Below are positions 8,507 through 17,629 of a stretch of 34,329 nucleotides of DNA, one piece after another. The notes under the pieces were generated by a model. The model was not told the origin of the DNA, searched no databases, and saw only the letters and a program-made list of their open reading frames with translations. Location of the stretch: assembly GCA_031264395.1 (NCBI GenBank), contig JAISEB010000232.1:1-34329 (forward strand), read 5' to 3'. The stretch is from Treponema sp. GTDB lineage: Bacteria > Spirochaetota > Spirochaetia > Treponematales > Breznakiellaceae. Made by a program: the position numbers and the translations under genes. How positions within the stretch are numbered: the stretch's first letter is position 1; each line of letters opens with the position of its first letter.

Positions 8507-9250
8507 TTAATCCTTTGATAATAGAGTCCTCATGGCCGAGGCCAAATCTTTGGGGTTAAAATCCCCTCCCATGCTCTGTCCCTTACCGCTTGTTCTCCGC
8601 CTTTCCGGCAGCGCTTCGTCCGCGCCGGACGGGGAATCGCCGTCCAGGCCAGCGGCATTCCAGGATTCGGCGGCGTTTTCAGGGCCCTCCCCGTCCGCCT
8701 TCTGGCCGGATAAAAAAGACCCCGTCATGGACTCCAGATCGGGAAGAACCTCCCCGGAAGGGGGCCCGCCGGAATACACGGGGAGGTCTTCCATTGCGGC
8801 CCCGGCCTCCCGCGCCGCGCCCCTCCCCTTTTCAGTATAGCCGCCTTCATCATTCTGATCCAGACCCGGAGAATTTCCCCCGCCGCCTTTTTCAGATGAA
8901 ACACTTCCCGCGCCCGGAGGCGGCCTTACGGAACTTGCGAGCTTCGCTATATCGTCCACGTCCTCGTTCGAACCGGCGGCGGGAAGCGCCCCGGACACCT
9001 GGTCGCCGACCGAGATGTCCACGCGGGAACCGGGGGCGTTCTCCTCCGGATCTTCGCCGGGGAGCAGGAGATCGGGAACAAAACGGTTGACAAGCAGCCA
9101 GATCCCCCCCCCGAGAACGAAAAAAGCCGCCCCGAAAACAAGCGGGCGGACAAGCAGGGCGGGAAAACCCGCGCCGCTTATGAGCGCCACCAGAAAGGAA
9201 AGGAGAAATCCCCCGCCTCCCGGGACCGCGCACCACTTCAGGTTAAACAC
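8507..9250 (-). CDS. Hypothetical membrane protein in flagellar operon
   Basis: Frame of ORF 8507..9370; likely GTG start at 9250 (VFNLKWCAVPGGGGFLLSFLVALISGAG...), immediately after the flhG stop at 9259. Two hydrophobic segments then an acidic low-complexity C-terminus. Confidence 0.6.
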   Translation of the reverse strand: MFNLKWCAVPGGGGFLLSFLVALISGAGFPALLVRPLVFGAAFFVLGGGIWLLVNRFVPDLLLPGEDPEENAPGSRVDISVGDQVSGALPAAGSNEDVDDIAKLASSVRPPPGAGSVSSEKGGGGNSPGLDQNDEGGYTEKGRGAAREAGAAMEDLPVYSGGPPSGEVLPDLESMTGSFLSGQKADGEGPENAAESWNAAGLDGDSPSGADEALPERRRTSGKGQSMGGDFNPKDLASAMRTLLSKD

Positions 9251-9258
9251 GCCCCCTC

Positions 9259-10218
9259 CTACTGCCCGCCGAAGATGCGCTTTATCATGCTGCCGAAACC
9301 GCCCGTTTCGCGAAGTTCGCTCTTTTCCATACGGTTCACGATATGCTGAACGCAGATGCTCGCCTTGCACCGCGGATCGATAACCGTAAAGGGCTTCTGC
9401 CTGAGCACCGCCTGGGAGACGACAGGATCGTCAAAGATAAAGCCCAGGTAATCTACCTTTAGGTTGAGAAACTGTCCGGCGATGTTGATCATGCGGTCGG
9501 CGACTTTCTTTGCCTCCGCCGCGCTCTTTACCCGGTTAACCACCAGCTTGAGCCCCATATTAAAGTTTTCGTATTCGGTGGCGATGATCTTGATGATCCC
9601 GTAGGCGTCGGTGATGGCGGTGGGCTCCGGCGTGGCGATGATCACGGCGTCGTCCGCGGCGGCGATAAAATCAAGCACGTTGCTGGACACCCCGGCGCTG
9701 GTATCTATGATGATGATGTCGGCGTTGGAAAGGGAATCAAGCTCGTTGATGAAATTCTGCCTTTCTTCCTCGGTAAGGTTGGCGATCTTGGAAAAGCCCG
9801 ACGCGCCCGCGACGATGGAAATGCCGTAGACGGTGTCTACCATGATTTCCTTCATCGTTTTCTGCTTGCGGATCACGTGGTACAGGTTGTATTTGGGAAT
9901 CACGTTGAGGATCACGTTAACATTGGCAAGCCCGAGATCCGCGTCCATGACCACCACCTTTTTTCCAAGGCGGGCATAGGCCAGGGCCATGTTCACCGAA
10001 AGATTGGTTTTTCCCACTCCGCCCTTCCCCGAAGTAACGGTAATGAGCCTTGTCTTTGTCCCGTCGCGCCTCTGTCCCTGAAGCTGCGAAGGGACGGAAG
10101 TTTCTCCCGTAGCGCCCGGCGATTGAGACGGGATCGTCCCCGGGGAAAAGGGAACGTTTTTCTTCCGCCGCACAATCTCCCTGAGTTTTTCAGCCTGATC
10201 TTCCATTTGTGTCTCCAT
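9259..10218 (-). CDS. flhG: FlhG/YlxH (FleN) MinD-like ATPase
   Basis: 319 aa with deviant Walker A (VTSGKGGVGKTNLSVNMALAYARLGKKVVVMDADLGLANVNVIL); adjacent to flhF. Confidence 0.93.
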   Translation of the reverse strand: METQMEDQAEKLREIVRRKKNVPFSPGTIPSQSPGATGETSVPSQLQGQRRDGTKTRLITVTSGKGGVGKTNLSVNMALAYARLGKKVVVMDADLGLANVNVILNVIPKYNLYHVIRKQKTMKEIMVDTVYGISIVAGASGFSKIANLTEEERQNFINELDSLSNADIIIIDTSAGVSSNVLDFIAAADDAVIIATPEPTAITDAYGIIKIIATEYENFNMGLKLVVNRVKSAAEAKKVADRMINIAGQFLNLKVDYLGFIFDDPVVSQAVLRQKPFTVIDPRCKASICVQHIVNRMEKSELRETGGFGSMIKRIFGGQ

Positions 10219-11545
10219 TGTCCTTGAAACGTTCTTCTATCCTGTTCCGGTTTACCCGGAATCCTTCAAGATTGACAAGAAAACGGACCGCGCCCGCCCG
10301 GTGGATGTGCTTTTCAACGGACTGGCCGTCGGTAATATACGAGACGGGCTTGTCCATTTCCGCGAGGGCGCTTAAAACATTGCCCGCCCGCGTGGTTTCG
10401 TCAAGTTTGGTCACGATAACGGACCTGTAATTAAAGGGGGCGAAACGCCTCATAATGTCCTTCATGTCGCTGTACTTTGTCGCGGCGGCAAGTACAAGGT
10501 GCGCTTCCCCCCTGGAAAGGCAGGCCGAAAGGGACTCCATCATTTCCCCCAGCTTCACCGCGTCACGGGGGCTCTTTCCTATGGTGTCGACAAGAATAAG
10601 ATCCGCTTCGGCCTCAAAAAGGGAGAGCGCCTTTCGCAGTTCGCCGGGTTCCGCCGCGTAGGCGACAGGAACGCCCATGATGGCCCCGTATTTTTCTATC
10701 TGCTCCCTGGCGGCGATGCGGTAACCGTCCACGGTGATCATCCTTACCCGCAGAGGATCGCCGTTCCAGCCGTTAATGCCGTAGGCCGCGGCAAGTTTCG
10801 CCACGGTTGTGGTCTTGCCTACCCCTGTGGGACCGACAAGAACAAGGACACGCGGGCGGCCGGGAGGACTTTCCGCATTCCGGTACAGCTTTACCCCTTC
10901 GCCTATCCATTCCAGCACCTGTCCCTCAAGATCGTCGAAATTGTCAAGGGTATCAAGGGGGCATTCCTTTCGTATCCGTTCAAAGATGCCCCGCGAATAG
11001 GAAGGGGAAAAATCGTTCTGTTCAAGCAGCTCCCTAAGGCGCGCGAAGGACGGATGTTCTTCTTCCTTCTCTTCCCTGTTTTCCCCCGCGTCTATCTTTT
11101 CCTTTATTGAACGCACCTCGCGGAGAACCATCTGCAGGGTGGGATCTTTCCCCGCCGCGGCGATAACCTTTTCCTTTTGTTTCTGAAATTCAAGAGGATC
11201 GGATTTCGCCTGATTCCAGGGATCAGGTTTCGCCTGGCCCGCCTCCGGTCTCACCTGATTCCAGGATTCCGGTTTCGCCTGGGTCCAGGTTTCCGGCCCG
11301 GCCTCCGCCTGGGAAGCGGCCTTGAAACGCGGTTCCCCGGCGCGGGAAGAAGGCCGGGAAAAAGTCCCCGAAAAATACGACGGGATGTAGAATTCCACCT
11401 CGACGCCTTCACGGGCGCCTATACCGAAAATGCCCCCTATGCGGATCTTGCGCTGGCGCACGGGCACAACCCGTTCCCCGTATTTTGCCAGTATTTTATT
11501 CATGCAGTCGCGGTAGTCTTCGCCCTGTTCCACAAAACATTCCAT
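10190..11545 (-). CDS. flhF: Flagellar SRP-like GTPase FlhF
   Basis: 451 aa; VLVLVGPTGVGKTTTVAKLAAAYGINGW, ILVDTIGKSPRDAVKLGEM, VIVTKLDETTRAGNVLSALAEMDKPVSYITDGQSV. Confidence 0.95.
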   Translation of the reverse strand: MECFVEQGEDYRDCMNKILAKYGERVVPVRQRKIRIGGIFGIGAREGVEVEFYIPSYFSGTFSRPSSRAGEPRFKAASQAEAGPETWTQAKPESWNQVRPEAGQAKPDPWNQAKSDPLEFQKQKEKVIAAAGKDPTLQMVLREVRSIKEKIDAGENREEKEEEHPSFARLRELLEQNDFSPSYSRGIFERIRKECPLDTLDNFDDLEGQVLEWIGEGVKLYRNAESPPGRPRVLVLVGPTGVGKTTTVAKLAAAYGINGWNGDPLRVRMITVDGYRIAAREQIEKYGAIMGVPVAYAAEPGELRKALSLFEAEADLILVDTIGKSPRDAVKLGEMMESLSACLSRGEAHLVLAAATKYSDMKDIMRRFAPFNYRSVIVTKLDETTRAGNVLSALAEMDKPVSYITDGQSVEKHIHRAGAVRFLVNLEGFRVNRNRIEERFKDNGDTNGRSG

Positions 11546-11567
11546 CTTTTCCCCCGTACTTTTTGTT

Positions 11568-13685
11568 TTACGCGGCCGGCTTGATGACGCCCACGGATTC
11601 CACCGTTACATCCTGAACGATCTCGGGAACCGAAAGCACCACCAGTTCGGGAATTTCCCGTTCGGTGGAATTTTTGACAAGGTAGCGGGCCGCCTCCGAA
11701 CAGAGTACGACGGGAATCCAGCCCTGCTCCCGCACCGCGCCCACCGCCCGCTGCAGCGACTTGATCCACGCGGTGTGGATCTGCGGCTCCAGCGCGGAAA
11801 CCACCCCCGACGCCGTTTCGTACCTGCTCGCGATGATCTTTTCCTCGAACCCCTGATCGATGGTCAGAACATGAAGGCGCCTGTCGTCGTCCGCGTACTG
11901 GTGGCAGATCTGGCTGCCCAGGGCCTGCCGGGCCTTCTCGGTAAGGAGCCGGGGGCTTTTGGACACCGGGGCGAAATCGGCAATGGCCTCGAGAATGGAA
12001 ACCATGTTCCGTATGGATACCCGTTCCCTGAGCAGGAACTGCAGCACCTTCTGAATTTCGCCCAGCGAAAGACCCCGTCCTTCCCTGAGAACCTCCTCTA
12101 TCACGGCGGGATAGGTCTTTTTAAGCTCGTCGAGTATGGCCTGGGTATCCTGCCGTCCCAGTATGTCGGCGGCGTGCCGCCTGATAATTTCGGTAAGATG
12201 CGTGGCGATTATCGAGGGAGGATCGACCACCGTATAGCCCGCCCGCTCGGCTTCTTCGCGCCTGTCTTCGCCCACCCACAGGGCGGGAAGCCCGAACGCC
12301 GGATCGCGGGTTTTTTCGCCGGGCAGCTCGGAGGTAACGGTCCCGGGGTCGATGCAGAGGTAATAGCCCATCCGTATTTTTCCCCGGCCCACGTCGACGC
12401 CCTTGATCTTGAAACAGTACTCCGAAGGCTCAAGCACCATGTTGTCCAGAATCCTTACCTTGGGGATAACCAGCCCCAGATCCAGGGCGGACTGCCTGCG
12501 CACCCCCTGTATCCGGTCAAGCAGTTCCGCGCCTTTTTCCTTGTCCACAAGGGGGATAAGGCCGTAGCCCAGTTCCAGGGAAAGGGCGTCAAGCAGAACC
12601 AGCGGGGGTATTTCGCCCGCCTCTTCCCTGGCCCGCTTCTCCCGGCTTTCGGCCTTTGCCATGGCGCCGCTAAGGCCCAGCTCCCTGCGTTTTTTCCGCG
12701 CAAGAAGGAACCCGTAGAACCCCAGAAGCAGCGCCATGGGAATAAGCACATACCAGGGGAAGCCGGGCAGAAAGGCGAGGACGGCAAGCACAAGGGCGGA
12801 AATAAGGTAAATTTTGGAAACCCTTGTGAACTGATCGGACACCTGCTGTCCCAGATCCCCAGTGGCGGCGGCCCTGGTAACAACAATACCCATGGCGGTG
12901 GACACAAGGAGGGCGGGAAACTGTGAAAGAAGGCCGTCTCCTATGGAAAAGGATATGTAATTCCCCACCGCCTGTGAAAGGGGTTCGCCGTGTATGGCCG
13001 CGCCTATGATGATGCCCCCAAGCACGTTGACGGCGGTGATGAGGATTCCCACCTTGACGTTGCCCGAAATGAATTTACTGGCCCCGTCCATAGCCCCGTA
13101 AAAATCGGATTCAAGCTGAATCTCCCGCTTGCGGGTCTGGGCTTCCTCCTCGCCTATGGAGCCTGAATTGAGCTCGGCTTCCACCGTCATGATCTTGACC
13201 TGCATGGCGTCCAGGGTAAAGCGGGCGGCCACTTCGGCAACCCTGGTGGCGCCCTTGGTAATGACGACAACCTGAACGGCGATGATCACGATGAAGATCA
13301 CGAACCCGACCACGAGCCCTTCGCTTCCGCCCGAACCGACGACAAAACTGGAAAAGGCCCTGATCATGCGGCCGTCAAAGCTCCCGCCCTTGGTAAGTAT
13401 GAGCCGGGTCGAGGAAACGTTGAGGGCCAGGCCGAACACGGTGGCGACAAGCAGCACCGTTGGGAAAAGGTTAAAATCCGTCGGCTTTCTGATGTAGAGA
13501 ACGGTAAGGAGGATCATGAGAGAGAAGATAAGATTGAAGGCCATGAGGACATCAAGGAGGACTGTGGGAAGCGGGATGATAAGCATCGCCACCACCATCA
13601 CCACGCCTACCGCTATGAACACATCCCTGTTTCTATTCAGGAGGCCCATCGTTCCTCCCGCCGTTACCTGAACCGCGTCTGCCAT
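11568..13685 (-). CDS. flhA: Flagellar export protein FlhA
   Basis: 705 aa; VFIAVGVVMVVAMLIIPLPTVLLDVLMAFNLIFSLMILLTVLYIRKPTDFNLFPTVLLVATVFGLALNVSSTRLIL and a typical cytoplasmic domain. Confidence 0.97.
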   Translation of the reverse strand: MADAVQVTAGGTMGLLNRNRDVFIAVGVVMVVAMLIIPLPTVLLDVLMAFNLIFSLMILLTVLYIRKPTDFNLFPTVLLVATVFGLALNVSSTRLILTKGGSFDGRMIRAFSSFVVGSGGSEGLVVGFVIFIVIIAVQVVVITKGATRVAEVAARFTLDAMQVKIMTVEAELNSGSIGEEEAQTRKREIQLESDFYGAMDGASKFISGNVKVGILITAVNVLGGIIIGAAIHGEPLSQAVGNYISFSIGDGLLSQFPALLVSTAMGIVVTRAAATGDLGQQVSDQFTRVSKIYLISALVLAVLAFLPGFPWYVLIPMALLLGFYGFLLARKKRRELGLSGAMAKAESREKRAREEAGEIPPLVLLDALSLELGYGLIPLVDKEKGAELLDRIQGVRRQSALDLGLVIPKVRILDNMVLEPSEYCFKIKGVDVGRGKIRMGYYLCIDPGTVTSELPGEKTRDPAFGLPALWVGEDRREEAERAGYTVVDPPSIIATHLTEIIRRHAADILGRQDTQAILDELKKTYPAVIEEVLREGRGLSLGEIQKVLQFLLRERVSIRNMVSILEAIADFAPVSKSPRLLTEKARQALGSQICHQYADDDRRLHVLTIDQGFEEKIIASRYETASGVVSALEPQIHTAWIKSLQRAVGAVREQGWIPVVLCSEAARYLVKNSTEREIPELVVLSVPEIVQDVTVESVGVIKPAA

Positions 13686-13706
13686 GTGTACTCCTGCGGC
13701 GCGCGC

Positions 13707-14990
13707 CTACGCGCCCGCTTCTTCAATTTCCCGGCGCCTGCGCCGCGCGTTGTGATCCTTCAGGGCGTCAAGATCGGCCAGACGGTTGATTTCCATCACC
13801 TTCCGGTAAACCGTGGCGACCAACTCAATGTATATGTCGGGGACCAGTTCCCCTACGTCAATGTTGGCGTACAGGACCCGCGCCAGAGGCACGTTTTCGA
13901 CAATGGGAACATCCCACTGCCGCGCCACGCGCCTGATGCGGAACGCCACTTCATCCTCGCCCTTGGCGGTAACCATGGGCGCGTCCATGTTTTCGGCGTG
14001 GTATTCAAGACAGACGGAAAAGTGCGTCGGGTTAGTGATCACCACGTCGGCCTTTGGAACCTGCACGTAAATGTTCTGCGTTAAAAGCTGCCTCATGCGG
14101 CCGCGTATGCGGGACTGCACCGCCGGGTCCGCCTCGTACATCCTCCGCTCTTCCTTTATTTCCTGCCGGGTCATGCGAAGCGACTTCCGGTAGCGCCAGC
14201 GCTGGAACATGTAATCGGGAATGGAGAGCAGCAGCAAAAGCAGGGCCGAAATTATCATCATGCGCGCGGCAAGACCCGCCACAAGGGTAATCCCCTGCCA
14301 GAGATCCGCCGTCTGAAGCCTCATGAGTTTTTCTATTTCCCCCCGTATGGTGAGGTAGGCCACAGTCCCTATGATCGCCATTTTGATAATGGATTTGAAA
14401 AAATTAAAAAGCCCGTCCACCGAAAAGAGGGTGCGCCGCAGATAACTGCCGAAATGGGGAACAATGCGGGAAAAATCCGGGACTATAGGCTTGACGGTAA
14501 AAAGAAAACCTACCTGCACCAAATTCGAAAAGATGGCGGCGGCCACGGCCACAAGAACGACAGGAAGGGCAAGCCGGACAAAATACGAAAAGAACGCCTG
14601 TACGATGATCGCGTCCCTGGCCGGATCAAGTTCCACCGACCGCTCCAGAAAGAAACGTATCATCTCCGTACAGGTCCTTAACATGGAAGGCGCCAGAAAA
14701 AAGAGCGCGAGCGCGGGAAGAAGGAGCCCCAATGCGCCGACCAGTTCCTGGCTTTTGGCGACGCGGCCTTCTTCGCGGGCCTTTTCCAGCTTGTAATCGG
14801 TAGGTTCCTCGGTACGGGTCTCGTCGTCCTCGGCGCCGTCGGCAAACCACTGCAGATCGATGTCCGCGGGGGAAAGCGGAAAGGGAAATATTTTCCGCCC
14901 GGGATCTTCCACCGCGCAAACAAGGCGCCCGGCGCGTAAACCGTACGGCCCGGACACGGGCATGCCCGCCGCTCCCGCCGTATCCGTCAC
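13707..14990 (-). CDS. flhB: Flagellar export switch protein FlhB
   Basis: RTEEPTDYKLEKAREEGRVAKSQELVGAL and NPTH autocleavage motif (VVITNPTHFSVCLEY). GTG start at 14990 overlaps the fliR TGA; the exact start is uncertain because the N-terminus is long. Confidence 0.95.
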   Translation of the reverse strand: MTDTAGAAGMPVSGPYGLRAGRLVCAVEDPGRKIFPFPLSPADIDLQWFADGAEDDETRTEEPTDYKLEKAREEGRVAKSQELVGALGLLLPALALFFLAPSMLRTCTEMIRFFLERSVELDPARDAIIVQAFFSYFVRLALPVVLVAVAAAIFSNLVQVGFLFTVKPIVPDFSRIVPHFGSYLRRTLFSVDGLFNFFKSIIKMAIIGTVAYLTIRGEIEKLMRLQTADLWQGITLVAGLAARMMIISALLLLLLSIPDYMFQRWRYRKSLRMTRQEIKEERRMYEADPAVQSRIRGRMRQLLTQNIYVQVPKADVVITNPTHFSVCLEYHAENMDAPMVTAKGEDEVAFRIRRVARQWDVPIVENVPLARVLYANIDVGELVPDIYIELVATVYRKVMEINRLADLDALKDHNARRRRREIEEAGA

Positions 14991-15814
14991 CGGAGCCCCC
15001 CCGCTTCCGCGCCTATGCGCGCGCCTATCCGCACGTAAAGGGACTCGACGCCCTGATAACCGGCGTCGATTACCCTGCTGAACGCCTCTGTCATGAACGG
15101 CAGGGACGCGAAGATGAGGAGAAAGGCCACCGTTATGGAAATGGGGAAGCCTTCCGAAAGTATGTTGATCTGGGGGGCCGCTTTGGAGATAAGCCCCGTG
15201 GCAAGGGAGGTAAGAAACAGCGTGCCCAGAATGGGCATGGAGATGATAATCGCGTCCAGAAAAAGGCGGGACAGCCCGGAAAGGAGCATGCCCACAACCT
15301 GCTCCCTGCCTTCCACAAGGGACACGATGTTGATTGACTCGATGGAACGCCAGAAACCGCCAAGGAAGAGTTTATAGAAGCCCCCCGCCGAAAGAAACAC
15401 CAGCATGGCGACAAGGTTAAGGTACTGGCCCAAAAGGGGATTTTCTATCTGCGAAAGGGGATCAAAAGTTTCGGACGCCCCGAAGCCCATCTGCAGCGAA
15501 AAAAACTGGCCGGCGGTGGAAAAAACGGAGAAAATAATCGTAAGGAAAAAACCCGTAATGATCCCGATGATCGCCTCCCCCGCCGCGAGGAGCACAAAAC
15601 TCAGGCCGTAGGGCTCCAGTTCCCAGCCGCGGGCAAGCGCGCCGGGAAAGGCGGCGTAGGCGGCAAAACCCGCCAGGGCCACTTTGGCGATCTGGGGCAC
15701 CGCGTCGATGGAAAGGAGCGGGGCGGTTTCTATCATCCCAAGGGCGCGGACGGCGACAAGCAGGAAGGCCGGCCCCCACAGGAGAATGTCGTTTAATACC
15801 GCGTTCTCTATCAC
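14987..15814 (-). CDS. fliR: Flagellar export protein FliR
   Basis: 275 aa polytopic protein between FliQ and FlhB; QMGFGASETFDPLSQIENPLLGQYLNLVAMLVFLS. Confidence 0.93.
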   Translation of the reverse strand: MIENAVLNDILLWGPAFLLVAVRALGMIETAPLLSIDAVPQIAKVALAGFAAYAAFPGALARGWELEPYGLSFVLLAAGEAIIGIITGFFLTIIFSVFSTAGQFFSLQMGFGASETFDPLSQIENPLLGQYLNLVAMLVFLSAGGFYKLFLGGFWRSIESINIVSLVEGREQVVGMLLSGLSRLFLDAIIISMPILGTLFLTSLATGLISKAAPQINILSEGFPISITVAFLLIFASLPFMTEAFSRVIDAGYQGVESLYVRIGARIGAEAGGLR

Positions 15815-15832
15815 CTTTCCTTTCCTCTTTTT

Positions 15833-16102
15833 CTAGTTGGCCATGTCCGGAATGCGCCGGAAAAGATCCCTGGTGTATTCCCCCAGGGAAGAAAACATCC
15901 ATCCCCCAAGAAAGGCCAGAACCAGAAGAATCGCGATTACTTTGGGCACAAAGGTAAGAGTCTGCTCCTGTATCTGGGTAGTCGCCTGGAGTACGGCCAC
16001 CACAAGACCCACGACAAGGGCGGTAAAGAGCAGGGGCGCCGCCAGAAACAGCACTTCCAGAACGCCTCCCCGCAACAGGGCGGTAATTTCACCTATACTC
16101 AT
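15833..16102 (-). CDS. fliQ: Flagellar export protein FliQ
   Basis: 89 aa, two TM segments, LVVGLVVAVLQATTQIQEQTLTFVPKVIAILLVLAFLGGWM. Confidence 0.95.
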   Translation of the reverse strand: MSIGEITALLRGGVLEVLFLAAPLLFTALVVGLVVAVLQATTQIQEQTLTFVPKVIAILLVLAFLGGWMFSSLGEYTRDLFRRIPDMAN

Positions 16103-16118
16103 CCGTTACTCCTCCGGC

Positions 16119-16958
16119 CTATAAAAACGAGCGGACCAGCTGGTCCGTCAGGAGACTCCACCCGTCGACAAGAATAAAAAGGATCAGCTTGAAGGGCATG
16201 GATATCATGACAGGGGGCAGCATGATCATGCCCATGGACATGAGGGCGCTCGCGACCACCATGTCGATAACAATAAAGGGAATAAAAAGCATTATCCCTA
16301 TCCTGAACGCCACGGTTAATTCATTAAGAATGAAGGCGGGAACAAGCACATAGGTAGGAACGTCGGCAAGGGTGCCCGGCCTTTCAAGGCCGCGCATCGC
16401 CATGAAGAGCCTTATGTTTTCCGGATGGTTCCGCATCTGGCTGTACATGAAGATACGGAACGGGGCTTCCGCCTCGCGGTAGGCCTCTTCCACCGAAAGT
16501 TCCCCCCGCGAAAGCGGCGCGATGGCGCCGGTGTACACCGTGTTCAAAGTAGGCCACATGATAAAAACCGTCATGAAGAGGGCTATTCCCATGAGGACCT
16601 GGTTGGGCGGAACCTGCTGCAGCGAAAGGGCCCGTTTGACAAAGTCCAGCACTATGGAAATGCGGAGAAAACTGGTCATAAGAATGACGATGCTTGGGGC
16701 AAGGGAAAGTACGGTGAGGAGCAGAAGCAGCTGGAGGGAAAAGGCCACTTCCTGCCCCGTCGCAGGGTTCCGCACGGAAAGATCTATAAAAGGAACGACA
16801 GGCGCTCCCGGCGCGGGCGGCAGCGCGGTGGTCCCCTCCGCCGCCTGTCCTGGAAAAGGAATATCCGGTACGCCGGGAAAGGGGGCGTTCTGCGCCCGCG
16901 CCCCGGGGACAATAAACAGAAAAAACACCGCGAAAAAAAGGGGGAACGCGTTTTTCAT
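16119..16958 (-). CDS. fliP: Flagellar export protein FliP
   Basis: 279 aa; LSLAPSIVILMTSFLRISIVLDFVKRALSLQQVPPNQVLMGIALFMTVFIM and C-terminal MGMIMLPPVMISMPFKLILFILVDGWSLL. Confidence 0.97.
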   Translation of the reverse strand: MKNAFPLFFAVFFLFIVPGARAQNAPFPGVPDIPFPGQAAEGTTALPPAPGAPVVPFIDLSVRNPATGQEVAFSLQLLLLLTVLSLAPSIVILMTSFLRISIVLDFVKRALSLQQVPPNQVLMGIALFMTVFIMWPTLNTVYTGAIAPLSRGELSVEEAYREAEAPFRIFMYSQMRNHPENIRLFMAMRGLERPGTLADVPTYVLVPAFILNELTVAFRIGIMLFIPFIVIDMVVASALMSMGMIMLPPVMISMPFKLILFILVDGWSLLTDQLVRSFL

Positions 16959-16959
16959 G

Positions 16960-17589
16960 CTACAGCCCCCTCAGCCGCTCCCGGCGCTTGCGGACATTAT
17001 CCGCCCCGGGAGGCCGCGGCCCCTGTATGCCCATGCGGAGCAGAAGGGCTTTGAAATCAAGGCGGCCGGCGCCTTCGGCGTTCCTGCGGCCCTGTTCCAG
17101 CATCATGGCGCTTATGGTGTTCTGATCGGTTATCTCGGCGATAAGATTCACGCCGGCATCCGCCGAACCGACAAGCCAGGCTTTTTCACCGGCCGATATG
17201 ACATGAACAAAACGGCCGGCTCCAAGGCTTGCCGTAGACAAAATTTTCAGGTTGGGATCGGTCTGCGGGGAAGGCCTCGACACTTTTTTCATGAAGAAGA
17301 CCACGCCGTAGACGGCAAGCGCGACAACGGCAAGGACGAGGATCATTCTGATGATAAGGCCGGCCGAAGCGGCCCGGCCGGGCGCTTCGGCGGGAGGGGG
17401 ATCTCCCAGAACAATGGCCCGTTCGGCCTCTTCCCGCGCCGAGACGGCGGCTTCGGCGGCCGGACGGATCTCTTCGTCCTGGGTAAACGCGAAAGGCGCG
17501 CTTAAAAAGAATATAAGGAATACATACACCGCCGCCCCAATGCGGACGGCGTTACGGCAGGTATACAGTTTTTCCCCTCCCAAGTACAA
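16960..17589 (-). CDS. fliO: FliO/FliZ-like flagellar export protein
   Basis: 209 aa; signal/TM plus VVFFMKKVSRP.PQTDPNLKILSTASLGAGRFVHVISAGEKAWLVGSADAGVNLIAEI; position between fliY/N and fliP. Confidence 0.85.
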   Translation of the reverse strand: MYLGGEKLYTCRNAVRIGAAVYVFLIFFLSAPFAFTQDEEIRPAAEAAVSAREEAERAIVLGDPPPAEAPGRAASAGLIIRMILVLAVVALAVYGVVFFMKKVSRPSPQTDPNLKILSTASLGAGRFVHVISAGEKAWLVGSADAGVNLIAEITDQNTISAMMLEQGRRNAEGAGRLDFKALLLRMGIQGPRPPGADNVRKRRERLRGL

Positions 17590-17629
17590 ACTGATTACTA
17601 CATAATTATATATTCATTCGCAATTAATA

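Noticed and set aside
9251-9370. N-terminal extension of ORF 8507..9370
   Set aside because: Overlaps the C-terminal coding region of flhG in another frame; a GTG at 9250 just after the flhG stop is more plausible.
11775-12926. 383-aa plus-strand ORF antisense to flhA
   Set aside because: Antisense shadow; the FlhA reading is unambiguous.
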